A DNA stretch of 64,000 bases, taken from Uliginosibacterium sp. 31-16. GTDB taxonomy: Bacteria > Pseudomonadota > Gammaproteobacteria > Burkholderiales > Rhodocyclaceae. The notes under the pieces were generated by a model. That model did not search any database, was not told the origin of the DNA, and worked only from the letters and a program-made list of their open reading frames with translations. Shown here piece after piece: positions 1 to 8,626 of this stretch (positions are counted from its first letter, which is position 1; every line of letters starts with the position of its first letter). The stretch covers positions 806,001 to 870,000 of the forward strand of contig NZ_JAVALZ010000002.1 of the NCBI RefSeq assembly GCF_030730865.1, read 5' to 3'. Both the position numbers and the translations under genes were made by a program.

Positions 1-927
1 CACGAGTCGATTATCAAGGAAATCGAAGAGATCCGCGACAAGATCCCGGAATTCAAGGGGCATATCTCGGACCTGGGCGGGCCGACCGCCAACATGTACC
101 GCATGGCCTGCAAGGACCCGAAAATCGAGTCCTCCTGCCGGCGTCTGTCCTGCGTCTATCCGGGCGTATGCGAGAACCTCAATACCAGCCACGAATCGCT
201 GATTCAGCTCTATCGCAAGGCACGCGCGATTCCCGGCGTGAAGAAGATCAGCATCGGCTCGGGATTGAGATACGACCTGGCGGTGCTCTCGCCGGAGTAC
301 GTGAAGGAACTCGTTACGCATCACGTAAGCGGTCTCCTGAAGATCGCCCCGGAGCACACCGAGGAAGGCCCGCTGTCGAAGATGATGAAGCCGGGCATCG
401 GCACTTTCGAGCGCTTCCGCAAGATGTTCGACAAGTATTCAAAGGAAGCCGGCAAGACCCAGCATCTGGTGCCCTACTTCATCGCCGCCCATCCCGGCAC
501 AGCAGATCAGGACATGCTGAATCTGGCGCTGTGGCTGAAGGCCAACAACTTCCGCCCGGATCAGGTCCAGGCTTTCACGCCCACGCCGCTGGCGATGGCC
601 ACGGCCATGTATTACTCGCGCAAGAATCCGCTGCGCCGCGTGAGCCAGGATTCGGAAGATGTGGAAACCCCGCGTCTGGCAAAACAGCGCAAGCTGCACA
701 AGGCGCTGTTGCGCTATCACGACCCGGAAAACCATGAACTGCTGCGCGAGTTCCTGAACGAAATCGGGCGCCGTGATCTGATCGGCAACAGCCCGCAGCA
801 CCTTGTGCCGTGGGCGTCTTCAGCCATGCATGCTGCGAAGCCGCGTCCGGCGGGCGTCTCCGGCAGCAATGCCCGCAGAACGCCGTCACAGGCGGCTGTT
901 CGAGCACCCCATAAGCGCAAGGGCTAA
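1..927 (+). CDS. ygiQ: YgiQ family radical SAM protein, C-terminal part (5' end outside window)
   Basis: The frame is open from the first base, so the gene is cut by the window edge; 308 codons remain of a family usually about 700 residues long. The visible part matches the C-terminal half of the UPF0313/YgiQ radical SAM proteins: a Cys-rich stretch ([15 protein letters not shown]) near residue 45, then the barrel segments [22 protein letters not shown] and [16 protein letters not shown]. The radical SAM CxxxCxxC cluster motif lies upstream of the window. The Arg/Ala-rich tail is variable in the family. The substrate of YgiQ proteins is unknown, so no reaction is assigned. Confidence 0.93.
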   Translation, partial: HESIIKEIEEIRDKIPEFKGHISDLGGPTANMYRMACKDPKIESSCRRLSCVYPGVCENLNTSHESLIQLYRKARAIPGVKKISIGSGLRYDLAVLSPEYVKELVTHHVSGLLKIAPEHTEEGPLSKMMKPGIGTFERFRKMFDKYSKEAGKTQHLVPYFIAAHPGTADQDMLNLALWLKANNFRPDQVQAFTPTPLAMATAMYYSRKNPLRRVSQDSEDVETPRLAKQRKLHKALLRYHDPENHELLREFLNEIGRRDLIGNSPQHLVPWASSAMHAAKPRPAGVSGSNARRTPSQAAVRAPHKRKG

Positions 928-979
928 GCCCGCCTCCGTATCGAAGCAGCCCTGATCCGGCGGGAAAGTCTTCCGGCAA

Positions 980-1010
980 ATCCGCTGCCGGGCGCATGCC
1001 CGCAGCGGAT
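980..1010 (+). terminator. GC-rich hairpin after ygiQ, possible terminator
   Basis: ATCCGCTGC pairs with GCAGCGGAT and the stem continues inward around a GCAT loop with one bulged base. There is no T tract after it, so termination is only suggested by its place 53 bases past the ygiQ stop. The rest of the 928-1168 gap shows nothing else I can name. Confidence 0.35.
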
Positions 1011-1168
1011 CAAATCGCCCCGCCCCCGCCAATCCACAAATCCGTCACGAAAGGGCATGAAAGCCTCTTGATGTTACCGGTCGCAAGACTACAATCCGAC
1101 TACCGCACCTGCGGAACAGAGTCTCTCAAGAGACCGGACAACCACCAATAATGGATTGGAGACATTCA

Positions 1169-2290
1169 ATGCAACATATCTACACCCGTGCCGGTGTGGC
1201 GATAACCCTTGCCACCTGCGCCCTGCTCAGCCTGCCGGCCAGCGCCGTCAGCAGCACCACCGCCCGGCCGCAACTCACCAGCAGTCAGGCGGCCAGCTAC
1301 ACCGTCGCCAAATACATGTCGAACGGCGGCAGCTGGGACCCCTCCAGCGGCGTAGGCGCCATCAGCGGCTTCACCGCGAATTACAAGGTGGCCACCGACG
1401 GCAGCGCCAGCTACACCACCATCCAGGCCGCCATCAACGCCGCCGTCAAGGCCGGCGGCACAGCGCGCAAATACATCAGCGTGAAGGCCGGCAGCTACAA
1501 GGAAGTGGTCTGCGTGCCCAGTTCCGCGCCGCCGATCACCCTGTACGGTCTGGACGCCACGGCGGCCAACACGGTGATCTACTACGGCAACTCGAATCTG
1601 ACCCCCAAGTCCTCGGGCTCGGCCACACATGCCTGCACCAGCAACAGTTCCGCCACGACCATCGGCACCTCCAGCAGCGCCACCTTCAACGTGGCTGCCA
1701 CGGATTTCCGCGCCCGCAACCTGACCTTCAAGAACAGCTACACCGAAGGCACCTACAGCGGCAGCAACCAGTCCGCACTGGCGCTGTCGGTCCGTGGTGA
1801 CAAAGCCATTTTCGAGAACGTGCAGGTCATCGGCAATCAGGACACCCTGTACATCGGTTCCTACAGCTACTCGACCACCAACCGTGCTTTCTTCAAGGCC
1901 AGTTTCATCCAGGGTGACACCGACTTCATCTTCGGCCACGGCACCGCCGCGTTCTACGGCTGCACGATCCAGTACAACGCCACACGGCTGGGCGCCTCGG
2001 CCGCCAGCTACATCTTCGCGCCAAGCACCCAGTCGTCGAACAGCTACGGCTTCCTCGTGATCAGCAGCACGCTGAACTACGCCGGCGGCTCGCCCAGCAA
2101 CGTGGTCTATCTGGGCCGCAACTGGGCTGAGTCCGGCGCCAAGGGTCAGTTGGTGATTCGCGAGACGGCGATCGGCGCGCACGTACGCAAGACCGCTCCG
2201 TGGGGGCCGGGCACCAATGGCGTGGCCTACAGCAGCTCTACAGCCCGCTTCAGCGAGTACAACAACACCGGAACGGGCAGCGGCAACTGA
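1169..2290 (+). CDS. Secreted pectinesterase (pectin methylesterase, CE8)
   Basis: Predicted to remove methyl esters from homogalacturonan outside the cytoplasm. The start at 1169 is chosen because GGAG at 1158-1161 sits 7 bases upstream; an in-frame ATG at 1151 has no ribosome site. A signal peptide is clear (hydrophobic core ITLATCALLSLPASA). Family signatures are in order: AGSYKEVV, the QDTLY segment (first catalytic Asp), GDTDFIFG (second catalytic Asp) and YLGRNW with the substrate-binding Arg. Most family members read LGRPW at this last site. At 373 aa the length is normal for a single-domain enzyme. No pectate lyase, galacturonate transporter or regulator is adjacent, so it stands alone here. 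Confidence 0.92.
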   Translation: MQHIYTRAGVAITLATCALLSLPASAVSSTTARPQLTSSQAASYTVAKYMSNGGSWDPSSGVGAISGFTANYKVATDGSASYTTIQAAINAAVKAGGTARKYISVKAGSYKEVVCVPSSAPPITLYGLDATAANTVIYYGNSNLTPKSSGSATHACTSNSSATTIGTSSSATFNVAATDFRARNLTFKNSYTEGTYSGSNQSALALSVRGDKAIFENVQVIGNQDTLYIGSYSYSTTNRAFFKASFIQGDTDFIFGHGTAAFYGCTIQYNATRLGASAASYIFAPSTQSSNSYGFLVISSTLNYAGGSPSNVVYLGRNWAESGAKGQLVIRETAIGAHVRKTAPWGPGTNGVAYSSSTARFSEYNNTGTGSGN

Positions 2291-2311
2291 TCCTTGCTGT
2301 TTTTCTTCCCC

Positions 2312-2343
2312 AAAGCCCGGAGGCCAATCCTCCGGGCTTTTTC
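2312..2343 (+). terminator. Intrinsic terminator of the pectinesterase gene
   Basis: A perfect 12-bp stem (AAAGCCCGGAGG / CCTCCGGGCTTT) with a 5-base loop is followed by a short T run, 21 bases after the pectinesterase stop. Confidence 0.85.
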
Positions 2344-2470
2344 GTGTCGGTGACATTGATACAACCAAAACACCGAAATCCCTTACATGCGGCACTGCAC
2401 CCAACGCCAATCCTCATTGGCTGCCGTTATCATTGCCCACAAATAAAATTAAAGATCGAGGAGCAAACCT

Positions 2471-3799
2471 GTGCTGTACCCGAAAATGCGCGAAATGATG
2501 GATCGCGTACGCCCGTTCATCCCCTTCGTACTTTGGCAACTGATCGTACTGGGCTGCTGCTACCGCATCTGGGTCGTGTTTGCCTACAACCCGATGGATC
2601 ACATCTGGAGTGACCCTGAGCGCCACTGGGTACAGGGCATCGACGCCCGACGCGACGATCCGATCGCCCTGATGGACCCCATCCTGTACCAGCTCTATAT
2701 CGGCATTCTGGCCAAGCTGACCCTGGGCATCCCGAAGCTGATCGGTTTTTATACGGCGGCCCTGTCGCTGCTCACGCCCTGGCTCTGGTACAGATTCCTG
2801 CGTGAATTGCTGCCTTCCCGCAATCTCGCCTTGCTCGGCTGGGCAATTCTGGCCTGGCTGCCATCATGGACGGCCATCTACAGCTATTTCATGCAGGAAA
2901 CCCTGATGCTGCCGCTGCTCGGCGCAGCCTTGTGGGCCACCTGGCGCTGCCGTCGCAAGCCCACCCTGCAAGCCTTTGTCGCCGCGGCCATCCTGTGGAC
3001 GCTGGCCGGCCTGACCCGTTCGATCTGTTTGCCACTGGGTTTGCTGGCGCTGGTCTGGCTATGGATGGCCCAAGGTGACCGGGTTCGCCGCGCAGCGGTC
3101 TCACTTGTGCTGCTTGCCGTTGTTTTTGGTCCGCTCACCGTGCGCAGCCTGGATCGCGCCCATCTGGTTGCCCCACATGGCATTGGTGGCCTGAATGCAC
3201 TGTATGCCCGCTCGGGCGGCTTCGAAATCAACATTGAATTCAAGCGTCAGGGAGCCGGTTGGGGCTATGGTTTCGGCTCACCCTCCATGGGCGCACGTCC
3301 GTTCGCTCCGCTCTCGGACTGGCACACCAGCCGCGAAGGCATTGCACGCTTCAAGATCGACATGGACAAAGGCGCGGAGGACTGGGATACCGAAAAGGCC
3401 AAGCTTGATCTTGATCTGCCACGTTATCTCTGGCTCACCAAGGAAAATCTGATCTTCCTGTTTTTCTCCGAATCCTGGCCCGACACCAACCGCGAACGCC
3501 TGATCGGCGAGATCAACCACCAGTTGCGCTGGATCTGGGCCCCCATGAGCCTCGCCGGAGTGCTGCTGACCGTATCGCTGTGGCGTCGGCAGCGCGAACG
3601 CTTGCTGCCTTCGATGATCGTGCTGTGGTTCGTTTTGCAGGGGTTGGGACTGGTCGTCGTCAATGAAGGGCGCTACCGCAAACCCTTTGAAGGACTGCTG
3701 ATCGCACAGCTGCTTTTGCTGGCCGGCAGCTTCCGGCCACAAGGTCTGCAAACCGCAACACCCATACCAAAAAAAGATGCCGAGGTTTCTCTGACATGA
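2471..3799 (+). CDS. Polytopic membrane protein, probable GT-C-type glycosyltransferase
   Basis: The GTG start at 2471 is supported by GAGGAG at 2458-2463, 7 bases upstream. The 442-aa protein has a first membrane segment near residues 14-35, then an extracytoplasmic loop with an acidic DPERHW motif, and about nine or ten more hydrophobic segments. That layout (Asp in the first loop, many helices) is typical of GT-C enzymes such as ArnT/PMT-type transferases that use polyprenyl-phosphate sugars. It is the first of four genes overlapping by 4 bases each, followed by a methyltransferase, a GtrB-like GT2 and GtrA. It is therefore the likely final transferase of a GtrABC-like pathway. Exact sugar and acceptor cannot be read from the sequence. 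Confidence 0.65.
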   Translation: MLYPKMREMMDRVRPFIPFVLWQLIVLGCCYRIWVVFAYNPMDHIWSDPERHWVQGIDARRDDPIALMDPILYQLYIGILAKLTLGIPKLIGFYTAALSLLTPWLWYRFLRELLPSRNLALLGWAILAWLPSWTAIYSYFMQETLMLPLLGAALWATWRCRRKPTLQAFVAAAILWTLAGLTRSICLPLGLLALVWLWMAQGDRVRRAAVSLVLLAVVFGPLTVRSLDRAHLVAPHGIGGLNALYARSGGFEINIEFKRQGAGWGYGFGSPSMGARPFAPLSDWHTSREGIARFKIDMDKGAEDWDTEKAKLDLDLPRYLWLTKENLIFLFFSESWPDTNRERLIGEINHQLRWIWAPMSLAGVLLTVSLWRRQRERLLPSMIVLWFVLQGLGLVVVNEGRYRKPFEGLLIAQLLLLAGSFRPQGLQTATPIPKKDAEVSLT

Positions 3800-4536
3800 A
3801 TCCACAAGCCTATATCGAAATGGCCGAAACCGAAGCCAGACACTGGTGGTTCGTTGGTCGCCGGGCGATCACATCGACCCTGATCAGCCAGCTTCAGCTT
3901 CCGCCAGAATCACGGATTCTGGAAATAGGCTCTGGCACCGGCGGCAATCTTGAAATGCTTTCCGGATTCGGACAGACCTGCGCCATGGAGCTCGATGAGG
4001 TTGCACGCGAGATCGCCATCGGCAAAACCGGCGGGCGCTTCACCATCAAGGCGGGGCGCTGCCCGGACCAGATTCCTTATAACGGAGAGAAATTCGACCT
4101 CATCTGCCTGTTTGACGTGCTTGAACACATCCAGGAAGATCAGGAAACATTGAACGCTCTTGGCCCGCTCCTGAAGCCTAATGGCCGGATCATCATTACG
4201 GTGCCCGCCAACCCGTGGATGTGGAGCTCACATGATGTGCATCTGCATCACATCCGCCGCTACACCGCGGCAAACCTGAAACTCAAGATTGAACGCGCGG
4301 GCCTTCACGCTACCCGGCTTTCACACTTCAATACATTGCTGTTTCCGCTCGCAATCGCAGCCCGCATCAAGGATCGCCTGACAGGCAACCCCACGGCCAG
4401 CGGCACTGCAATTCCGGGAGCGCTCATCAATAAAGCCATGAGCCATATTTTCGGCGCGGAAAGGCATTTCGTCCGCCGCGCATCGCTGCCATTCGGCATT
4501 TCGCTGCTGGCCATTCTGGAAGCCAAACAGTCATGA
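3796..4536 (+). CDS. Class I SAM-dependent methyltransferase
   Basis: 246 aa. Motif I for SAM binding is visible (ILEIGSGTGGNLEML near residue 40), and the post-motif FDLICLFDVLEHI near residue 100 is typical of the Methyltransf_11/23 group. The start overlaps the previous stop as ATGA, and its own stop overlaps the next ATG the same way, so translation is probably coupled through the cluster. In this setting it may methylate a sugar or a lipid-linked intermediate, but the substrate is inference only. A CDS of this type between a GT-C protein and GtrB/GtrA is an unusual insertion in the usual gtrABC order. Confidence 0.85.
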   Translation: MNPQAYIEMAETEARHWWFVGRRAITSTLISQLQLPPESRILEIGSGTGGNLEMLSGFGQTCAMELDEVAREIAIGKTGGRFTIKAGRCPDQIPYNGEKFDLICLFDVLEHIQEDQETLNALGPLLKPNGRIIITVPANPWMWSSHDVHLHHIRRYTAANLKLKIERAGLHATRLSHFNTLLFPLAIAARIKDRLTGNPTASGTAIPGALINKAMSHIFGAERHFVRRASLPFGISLLAILEAKQS

Positions 4537-5507
4537 CTTCTCGTAACGTCCCCGCCGGCACCCGCCGCCGCATTTCGCTTGTCATCCCCTTCTACAACGA
4601 AGAACCCAATGTCGACAACACGCTGGCGGCGATTGATGGTGTTGTGGATTCACAGCGCTACGACTGGGAACTGGTTGCCGTCAATGATGGCAGCCGTGAC
4701 GCGACGCTGGCCAAACTGCATGCGGCCAGCCCCGCCAACTTTGAACTGATCGTGGTCGACTTGTCGCGCAATTTCGGCAAGGAAGCAGCGCTTTCAGCCG
4801 GCCTCTCGCAGGCCAGTGGTGACGCGGTGATCCCCCTGGATGCCGATCTGCAAGACCCGCCCGAAATGATCGCGGCCATGCTGGAAAAATGGGAAGAAGG
4901 CTTTGAAGTCGTGCTGGCCCGCCGCTCCGACCGCAGCAGCGACGGCTTCCTTAAACGCCAGTCGGCGGCCGGTTTCTACCGCGTGATGAATCGCCTGTCC
5001 GAGGTCAAGATTCCCGACAACGTGGGTGACTTCCGTCTGATGGATCGTCGTGTGGTTGAGGTGGTGGCCAGCCTGCCAGAGAGTCGTCGATTCATGAAGG
5101 GTCTGTTCGCCTGGGCCGGATTTCGTACCACCAGCATCGACTACGTGCGCCCCGAGCGCGAATTCGGCGAAACCAAGTTCTCTGGCTGGAAGCTGTGGAA
5201 CCTCGCCGTAGAAGGGATCACCTCGTTCTCGACCGCTCCGCTCAAGATCTGGACCTATGTGGGCATCCTGGTCGCCCTGGCTTCCTTTGGTTATGGCGCG
5301 TTCATCATTCTGCGCACGGCGATCCAGGGCATTGATGTGCCCGGCTATGCTTCGCTGCTGACAGTCATGCTGTTCATGTCCGGCCTGCAGCTCATCGGCC
5401 TCGGGGTCATCGGCGAATATCTGGGGCGCGTCTATCTGGAAAGCAAGCGTCGCCCGCCCTTCGTGATCCGCTCTGTGCAGTCACGTGGAGGTAAGGCCTC
5501 CGAATGA
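4533..5507 (+). CDS. GT2 glycosyltransferase, GtrB / dolichol-phosphate-hexose synthase type
   Basis: Predicted to transfer a sugar from a nucleotide donor to undecaprenyl phosphate on the cytoplasmic face. The N-terminal GT-A domain has the nucleotide-binding start ISLVIPFYNEEPNV, the VNDGSRD motif and the metal-binding DADLQDPPE. Two transmembrane helices close the 324-aa protein (around residues 235-260 and 270-295), as in GtrB and DPM1-like enzymes. The next gene, overlapping by ATGA, encodes GtrA, the usual flippase partner. Together with the upstream GT-C protein this makes the three functional roles of a Gtr system. Confidence 0.9.
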   Translation: MTSRNVPAGTRRRISLVIPFYNEEPNVDNTLAAIDGVVDSQRYDWELVAVNDGSRDATLAKLHAASPANFELIVVDLSRNFGKEAALSAGLSQASGDAVIPLDADLQDPPEMIAAMLEKWEEGFEVVLARRSDRSSDGFLKRQSAAGFYRVMNRLSEVKIPDNVGDFRLMDRRVVEVVASLPESRRFMKGLFAWAGFRTTSIDYVRPEREFGETKFSGWKLWNLAVEGITSFSTAPLKIWTYVGILVALASFGYGAFIILRTAIQGIDVPGYASLLTVMLFMSGLQLIGLGVIGEYLGRVYLESKRRPPFVIRSVQSRGGKASE

Positions 5508-5887
5508 TCCAAGCCGAGTTCGGGCGCTTTGTGCGCTTCTGCCTGGTCGGCGTCGCGAATACCGGCGCGCACATGGCCGTCGTGCTGCTGCTGGTCGAGC
5601 GGCTGCACTGGCAGCCGGCGCGTGGCAACGTTGGCGCCTTCCTGTGCGCCAACCTGTTCTCCTATCTGGTCAACAGCCGCTGGACCTTCGCCAGCATGCA
5701 GGGCGACCGCACGCGCTACCCGCGCTTCCTGGCCGTGTCGCTCGTCGGTCTGACGATCTCCTGGAGCTGCGTAAAAATCGCGCTCCTGCTGAATCAGCAC
5801 TACCTTCTCGGCGTTGCCGCTTCAGTCGTGATCGTTTCCATTGTCGGTTATGTCCTGAATCGCCTGTTCGTGTTTCCCCACGCCTGA
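5504..5887 (+). CDS. GtrA family membrane protein (probable polyprenyl-phosphate-sugar flippase)
   Basis: 127 aa with four predicted membrane helices, the GtrA pattern FVRFCLVGVANTGAH at the N-terminus and NLFSYLVNSRWTF in the middle. GtrA proteins are thought to move undecaprenyl-phosphate-glucose or similar carriers across the inner membrane. It is the last gene of the coupled cluster (ATGA overlap with the GT2 gene). The next gene starts 6 bases later but encodes an unrelated hydrolase. Confidence 0.9.
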   Translation: MIQAEFGRFVRFCLVGVANTGAHMAVVLLLVERLHWQPARGNVGAFLCANLFSYLVNSRWTFASMQGDRTRYPRFLAVSLVGLTISWSCVKIALLLNQHYLLGVAASVVIVSIVGYVLNRLFVFPHA

Positions 5888-5893
5888 ACACAC

Positions 5894-6562
5894 ATGAATT
5901 TCAGCTACCACCTGCGCCGTCCCGCCACACCTCCCAGCCACCGTCCGCCCCTGCTGGTGCTGCTGCACGGCAAGGGCGCCAACGAGGAGAATCTGTTCGA
6001 GCTGGCGCAGTATTTCGACCCGCGCTTCATGGTCATCAGCCTGCGTGCACCACATGAGATGGCGCCGGGCTATTACCGCTGGTACGAGCGCACGGAGACG
6101 GCGCAAGGCTCAATCTTCGACGAGGCGGAAATCGAAGCCAGTCGCCTGTGGCTGATTCAGGCGATCAACGATGCCGTGATGGCGCTGGGGGCGGACCCGC
6201 ATCAGGTGCACATCCTCGGCTTCAGCCAGGGCGGCGCGATGGCACTGGCACTGGCGCTCACCGCCCCGCGCCATCTGCGCTCGGTGGTGAGCATTGCCGG
6301 GCGCCTGCTCGCAGCCAGTGCACCGTTTGCCGCACCTGCCGAGGCGATGAATCATCTGACCCTGCTGATCCAGCACGGCACGCAGGATGAGATGGTGCCG
6401 TACGCCGAATCCGTGGCGGCCTGCGCACTGTTTGCCGAGCTGGGAGTGAAGCTGGGTTTCAAGGAGTATGGCGCTGGCCACACGATCAGCCCGGCCATGC
6501 TCAAGGATGCGCTGGATTTTTTGCGCGTGCAGCTGGATGCCGCACAGGACGGGCCTCTGTAA
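5894..6562 (+). CDS. Carboxylesterase / phospholipase family alpha/beta hydrolase (YpfH-like)
   Basis: 222 aa, no signal peptide, so cytoplasmic. The alpha/beta hydrolase machinery is complete: LLHGKGANEEN oxyanion region near residue 25, nucleophile Ser111 in GFSQGG, acid Asp165 in HGTQDEMVP and base His196 in GAGHTIS. This matches the small Abhydrolase_2 esterases such as YpfH. The substrate is not known. It lies 6 bases after gtrA, so it is probably on the same transcript, although a functional link to glycan synthesis is not shown. Confidence 0.85.
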   Translation: MNFSYHLRRPATPPSHRPPLLVLLHGKGANEENLFELAQYFDPRFMVISLRAPHEMAPGYYRWYERTETAQGSIFDEAEIEASRLWLIQAINDAVMALGADPHQVHILGFSQGGAMALALALTAPRHLRSVVSIAGRLLAASAPFAAPAEAMNHLTLLIQHGTQDEMVPYAESVAACALFAELGVKLGFKEYGAGHTISPAMLKDALDFLRVQLDAAQDGPL

Positions 6563-6569
6563 GGCATCT

Positions 6570-6648
6570 GCCTGAATAGCCGCGCCCTGCCTTGGTTTCA
6601 GGCATGGCAGCCTGAAGAAGTCCGCCACATGCGGCTCTTCAGGCGGCT
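6570..6648. repeat. Dispersed palindromic element, copy 1
   Basis: Outer arms GCCTGAATAGCCGC (6570-6583) and GCGGCTCTTCAGGC (6631-6644) are inverted copies, and a second CCTGAAGAAG start inside forms a shorter palindrome with the same right arm. It fills the space between two convergent stop codons (6562 and 6655). Related copies lie at 11398, 28186, 34598, 38228, 43131, 57436 and 61388. Confidence 0.75.
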
Positions 6649-6654
6649 ATAGTT

Positions 6655-8583
6655 TCAAGTCTTTCGTGCCGTCACCGCCGGGCCGGTTACCCCCGCTACG
6701 CCCAGTGCGGACAGGGTCTGCCACTCGGCTTCGCTTGCCACGCGCTCGGCAATGACCTGGATTTCGAGGCTGCGCGCCACATCGACCACGGCTTTGACGA
6801 AGCGCTGATTGCCTTCGTTGCTCTCGATCTCGGCCACGAAAGCGCCATCGAGCTTCAGATAATCCACGCTCAGGGCATGCAGGCGAGGCATGGCCGAGAA
6901 GTGCCGGCCGAAGTGCTCGATCCCCAGCTTGCAGCCATGCTGGCTGAGCAGCGCCGCGAAATCGGTCAATGCATCCAGTCCGCCGGTTTCGCCAATTCCA
7001 CGCTCGGACAGCTCTACCCACAGGCGTGGCGCACGCCGCCCGGCGCTGCCCAGGATGGCTCGCACCCCAGGCAGGAAGGAGGGGTCGGCCAGCGACAGCG
7101 GCGACAGATTCACCGCAATATCGCCCGACTCCTCATCCAGATGGATCATGGCCGACTCAAGCGTCAGCAGATCCAGCCGTGCCGTCATGCCCAGCCGACT
7201 GGCCACCGGCATGAACTGACCGGCCGTGATCGGCACACCCTCCACGTCGAGCATGCGCAGCATGGCTTCGCGATGCAACAGCGCACCGTCCACGCGCAGC
7301 ACGGGGAAGAAGGCCAGACGGAATGCGCGCGTAGCCAGCGCCATCTCGATGCGGCTGCGCCACTCGTCGCTGCGCGCCGCCGTGTGCGGCGTTTCTCCGG
7401 CGTTCCCGGCCAGCGGCGGCTGGGCAGATTCGGCCTGCATCAGGCAGGCATCCAGGCGCAGCAACACGCCGCCCAGATCTTCGCCACGCCGATAGAGTGT
7501 CCAGCCAATCGCGGCGACCGGCTCACGATCCACATATTCCTGGCGGTACAAGCGGTCAAAGCCTTCGAGCAGCTGCTGGCACAGCCGCTGGGTTCCAGCG
7601 CCATCCAGTTCGGGCAGCAGGACACCGAACTCGGCCCCGTTCAGACGGCCAATGGTGGCCGATTCATCGTGCTGGCGCACCACGTCACCCAGCAGACTGG
7701 CACAGGCCTGGATCAGGATGTCGGTGCGCTCGCGGCCGATACGCCGGTTCACGCCAGCCAGGTCGAGCACCCGCGCCACCACCAGCGCGCCGCCGGGCGC
7801 AGCCTGCTCGTCGTGCAGCGCCTCGCGCAGGCTGCCCATGAACAGGCTGCGGTTGGGCATGCGGGTCAGCGCATCACGGTTGGCATCATTGCGCAGTTGC
7901 TCGATGCGCGAGGCCTGCTCGGCAAACATGGCCTGCACCCGCCCGACCATCGAATTCATCGCTCGCCCGACCACACGCAGCTCGGGCACATCCGGCTCCG
8001 GCAGCATGACGAAACGGCGAAATCCGATCGCCACCGCCTGCTCGACAATCGCACGCAGGGGTTTCTGGGTCCAGCGCATCAGCAGCGCCACGACCACGCA
8101 CAGCAACAGACCGATGCCGCCCTGGGTCAGCGCCAGCTTGAGTGTGCCGCTCCACAATTCGGCGTAGGCATAGCGGGCGCTTGCCCGCACCTCGACCTTG
8201 CCGGCCTGACGCCAGCCATCCGACACCAGCGCCTCGCCCGGTGCTGCATCCAGCGGAACCAGGGCCACAAACCAGACCGGCGCAGAGGAAGCGGGCGCAG
8301 TCGTCAGACGCTCTACCTGCAGCGTGCCCTCCACATCGAAATACCGGATCGACTCGAAATGCCCGGAGTCGAACAGCGCGCTGACCAGCAGTTCGCGCAT
8401 CGCCGCATCCTTGTGCTGCTGCGACATCGACAAAGCCAGCGAGGTCGCACTGTCACTGGCCTGGGCGAACAGTTGCTGGGCCAGATAATTGCGCGCGGTC
8501 AGCACGCTGAGGGCGAAGCTGCCGGACAAGGCCAGCAGCATTGCCACCAGCACACTCAGCCACAAACGGGTAAGCAGGGACAT
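6655..8583 (-). CDS. lapD: LapD-like c-di-GMP receptor with degenerate GGDEF and EAL domains
   Basis: Inner-membrane protein of 642 aa. Start chosen for GGAGGA 7 bases upstream. Order: TM1 (residues 5-30), periplasmic LapD/MoxY-type domain to about 150, TM2 near 155-175, HAMP linker, GGDEF domain (about 235-390), EAL domain (about 410-640). The GGDEF signature reads NGAEF and the EAL signature reads EAM, both off consensus. This is as expected for LapD, which binds c-di-GMP without making or cleaving it and then sequesters the protease LapG. The lapG-like gene is 43 bases upstream in the same operon, which strengthens the call. No LapA-type adhesin gene is in the window. Confidence 0.88.
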   Translation of the reverse strand: MSLLTRLWLSVLVAMLLALSGSFALSVLTARNYLAQQLFAQASDSATSLALSMSQQHKDAAMRELLVSALFDSGHFESIRYFDVEGTLQVERLTTAPASSAPVWFVALVPLDAAPGEALVSDGWRQAGKVEVRASARYAYAELWSGTLKLALTQGGIGLLLCVVVALLMRWTQKPLRAIVEQAVAIGFRRFVMLPEPDVPELRVVGRAMNSMVGRVQAMFAEQASRIEQLRNDANRDALTRMPNRSLFMGSLREALHDEQAAPGGALVVARVLDLAGVNRRIGRERTDILIQACASLLGDVVRQHDESATIGRLNGAEFGVLLPELDGAGTQRLCQQLLEGFDRLYRQEYVDREPVAAIGWTLYRRGEDLGGVLLRLDACLMQAESAQPPLAGNAGETPHTAARSDEWRSRIEMALATRAFRLAFFPVLRVDGALLHREAMLRMLDVEGVPITAGQFMPVASRLGMTARLDLLTLESAMIHLDEESGDIAVNLSPLSLADPSFLPGVRAILGSAGRRAPRLWVELSERGIGETGGLDALTDFAALLSQHGCKLGIEHFGRHFSAMPRLHALSVDYLKLDGAFVAEIESNEGNQRFVKAVVDVARSLEIQVIAERVASEAEWQTLSALGVAGVTGPAVTARKT

Positions 8584-8626
8584 GGTTCAATCCTCCCGGC
8601 GCATGTGCGCCATTGGGCAGAGATGT

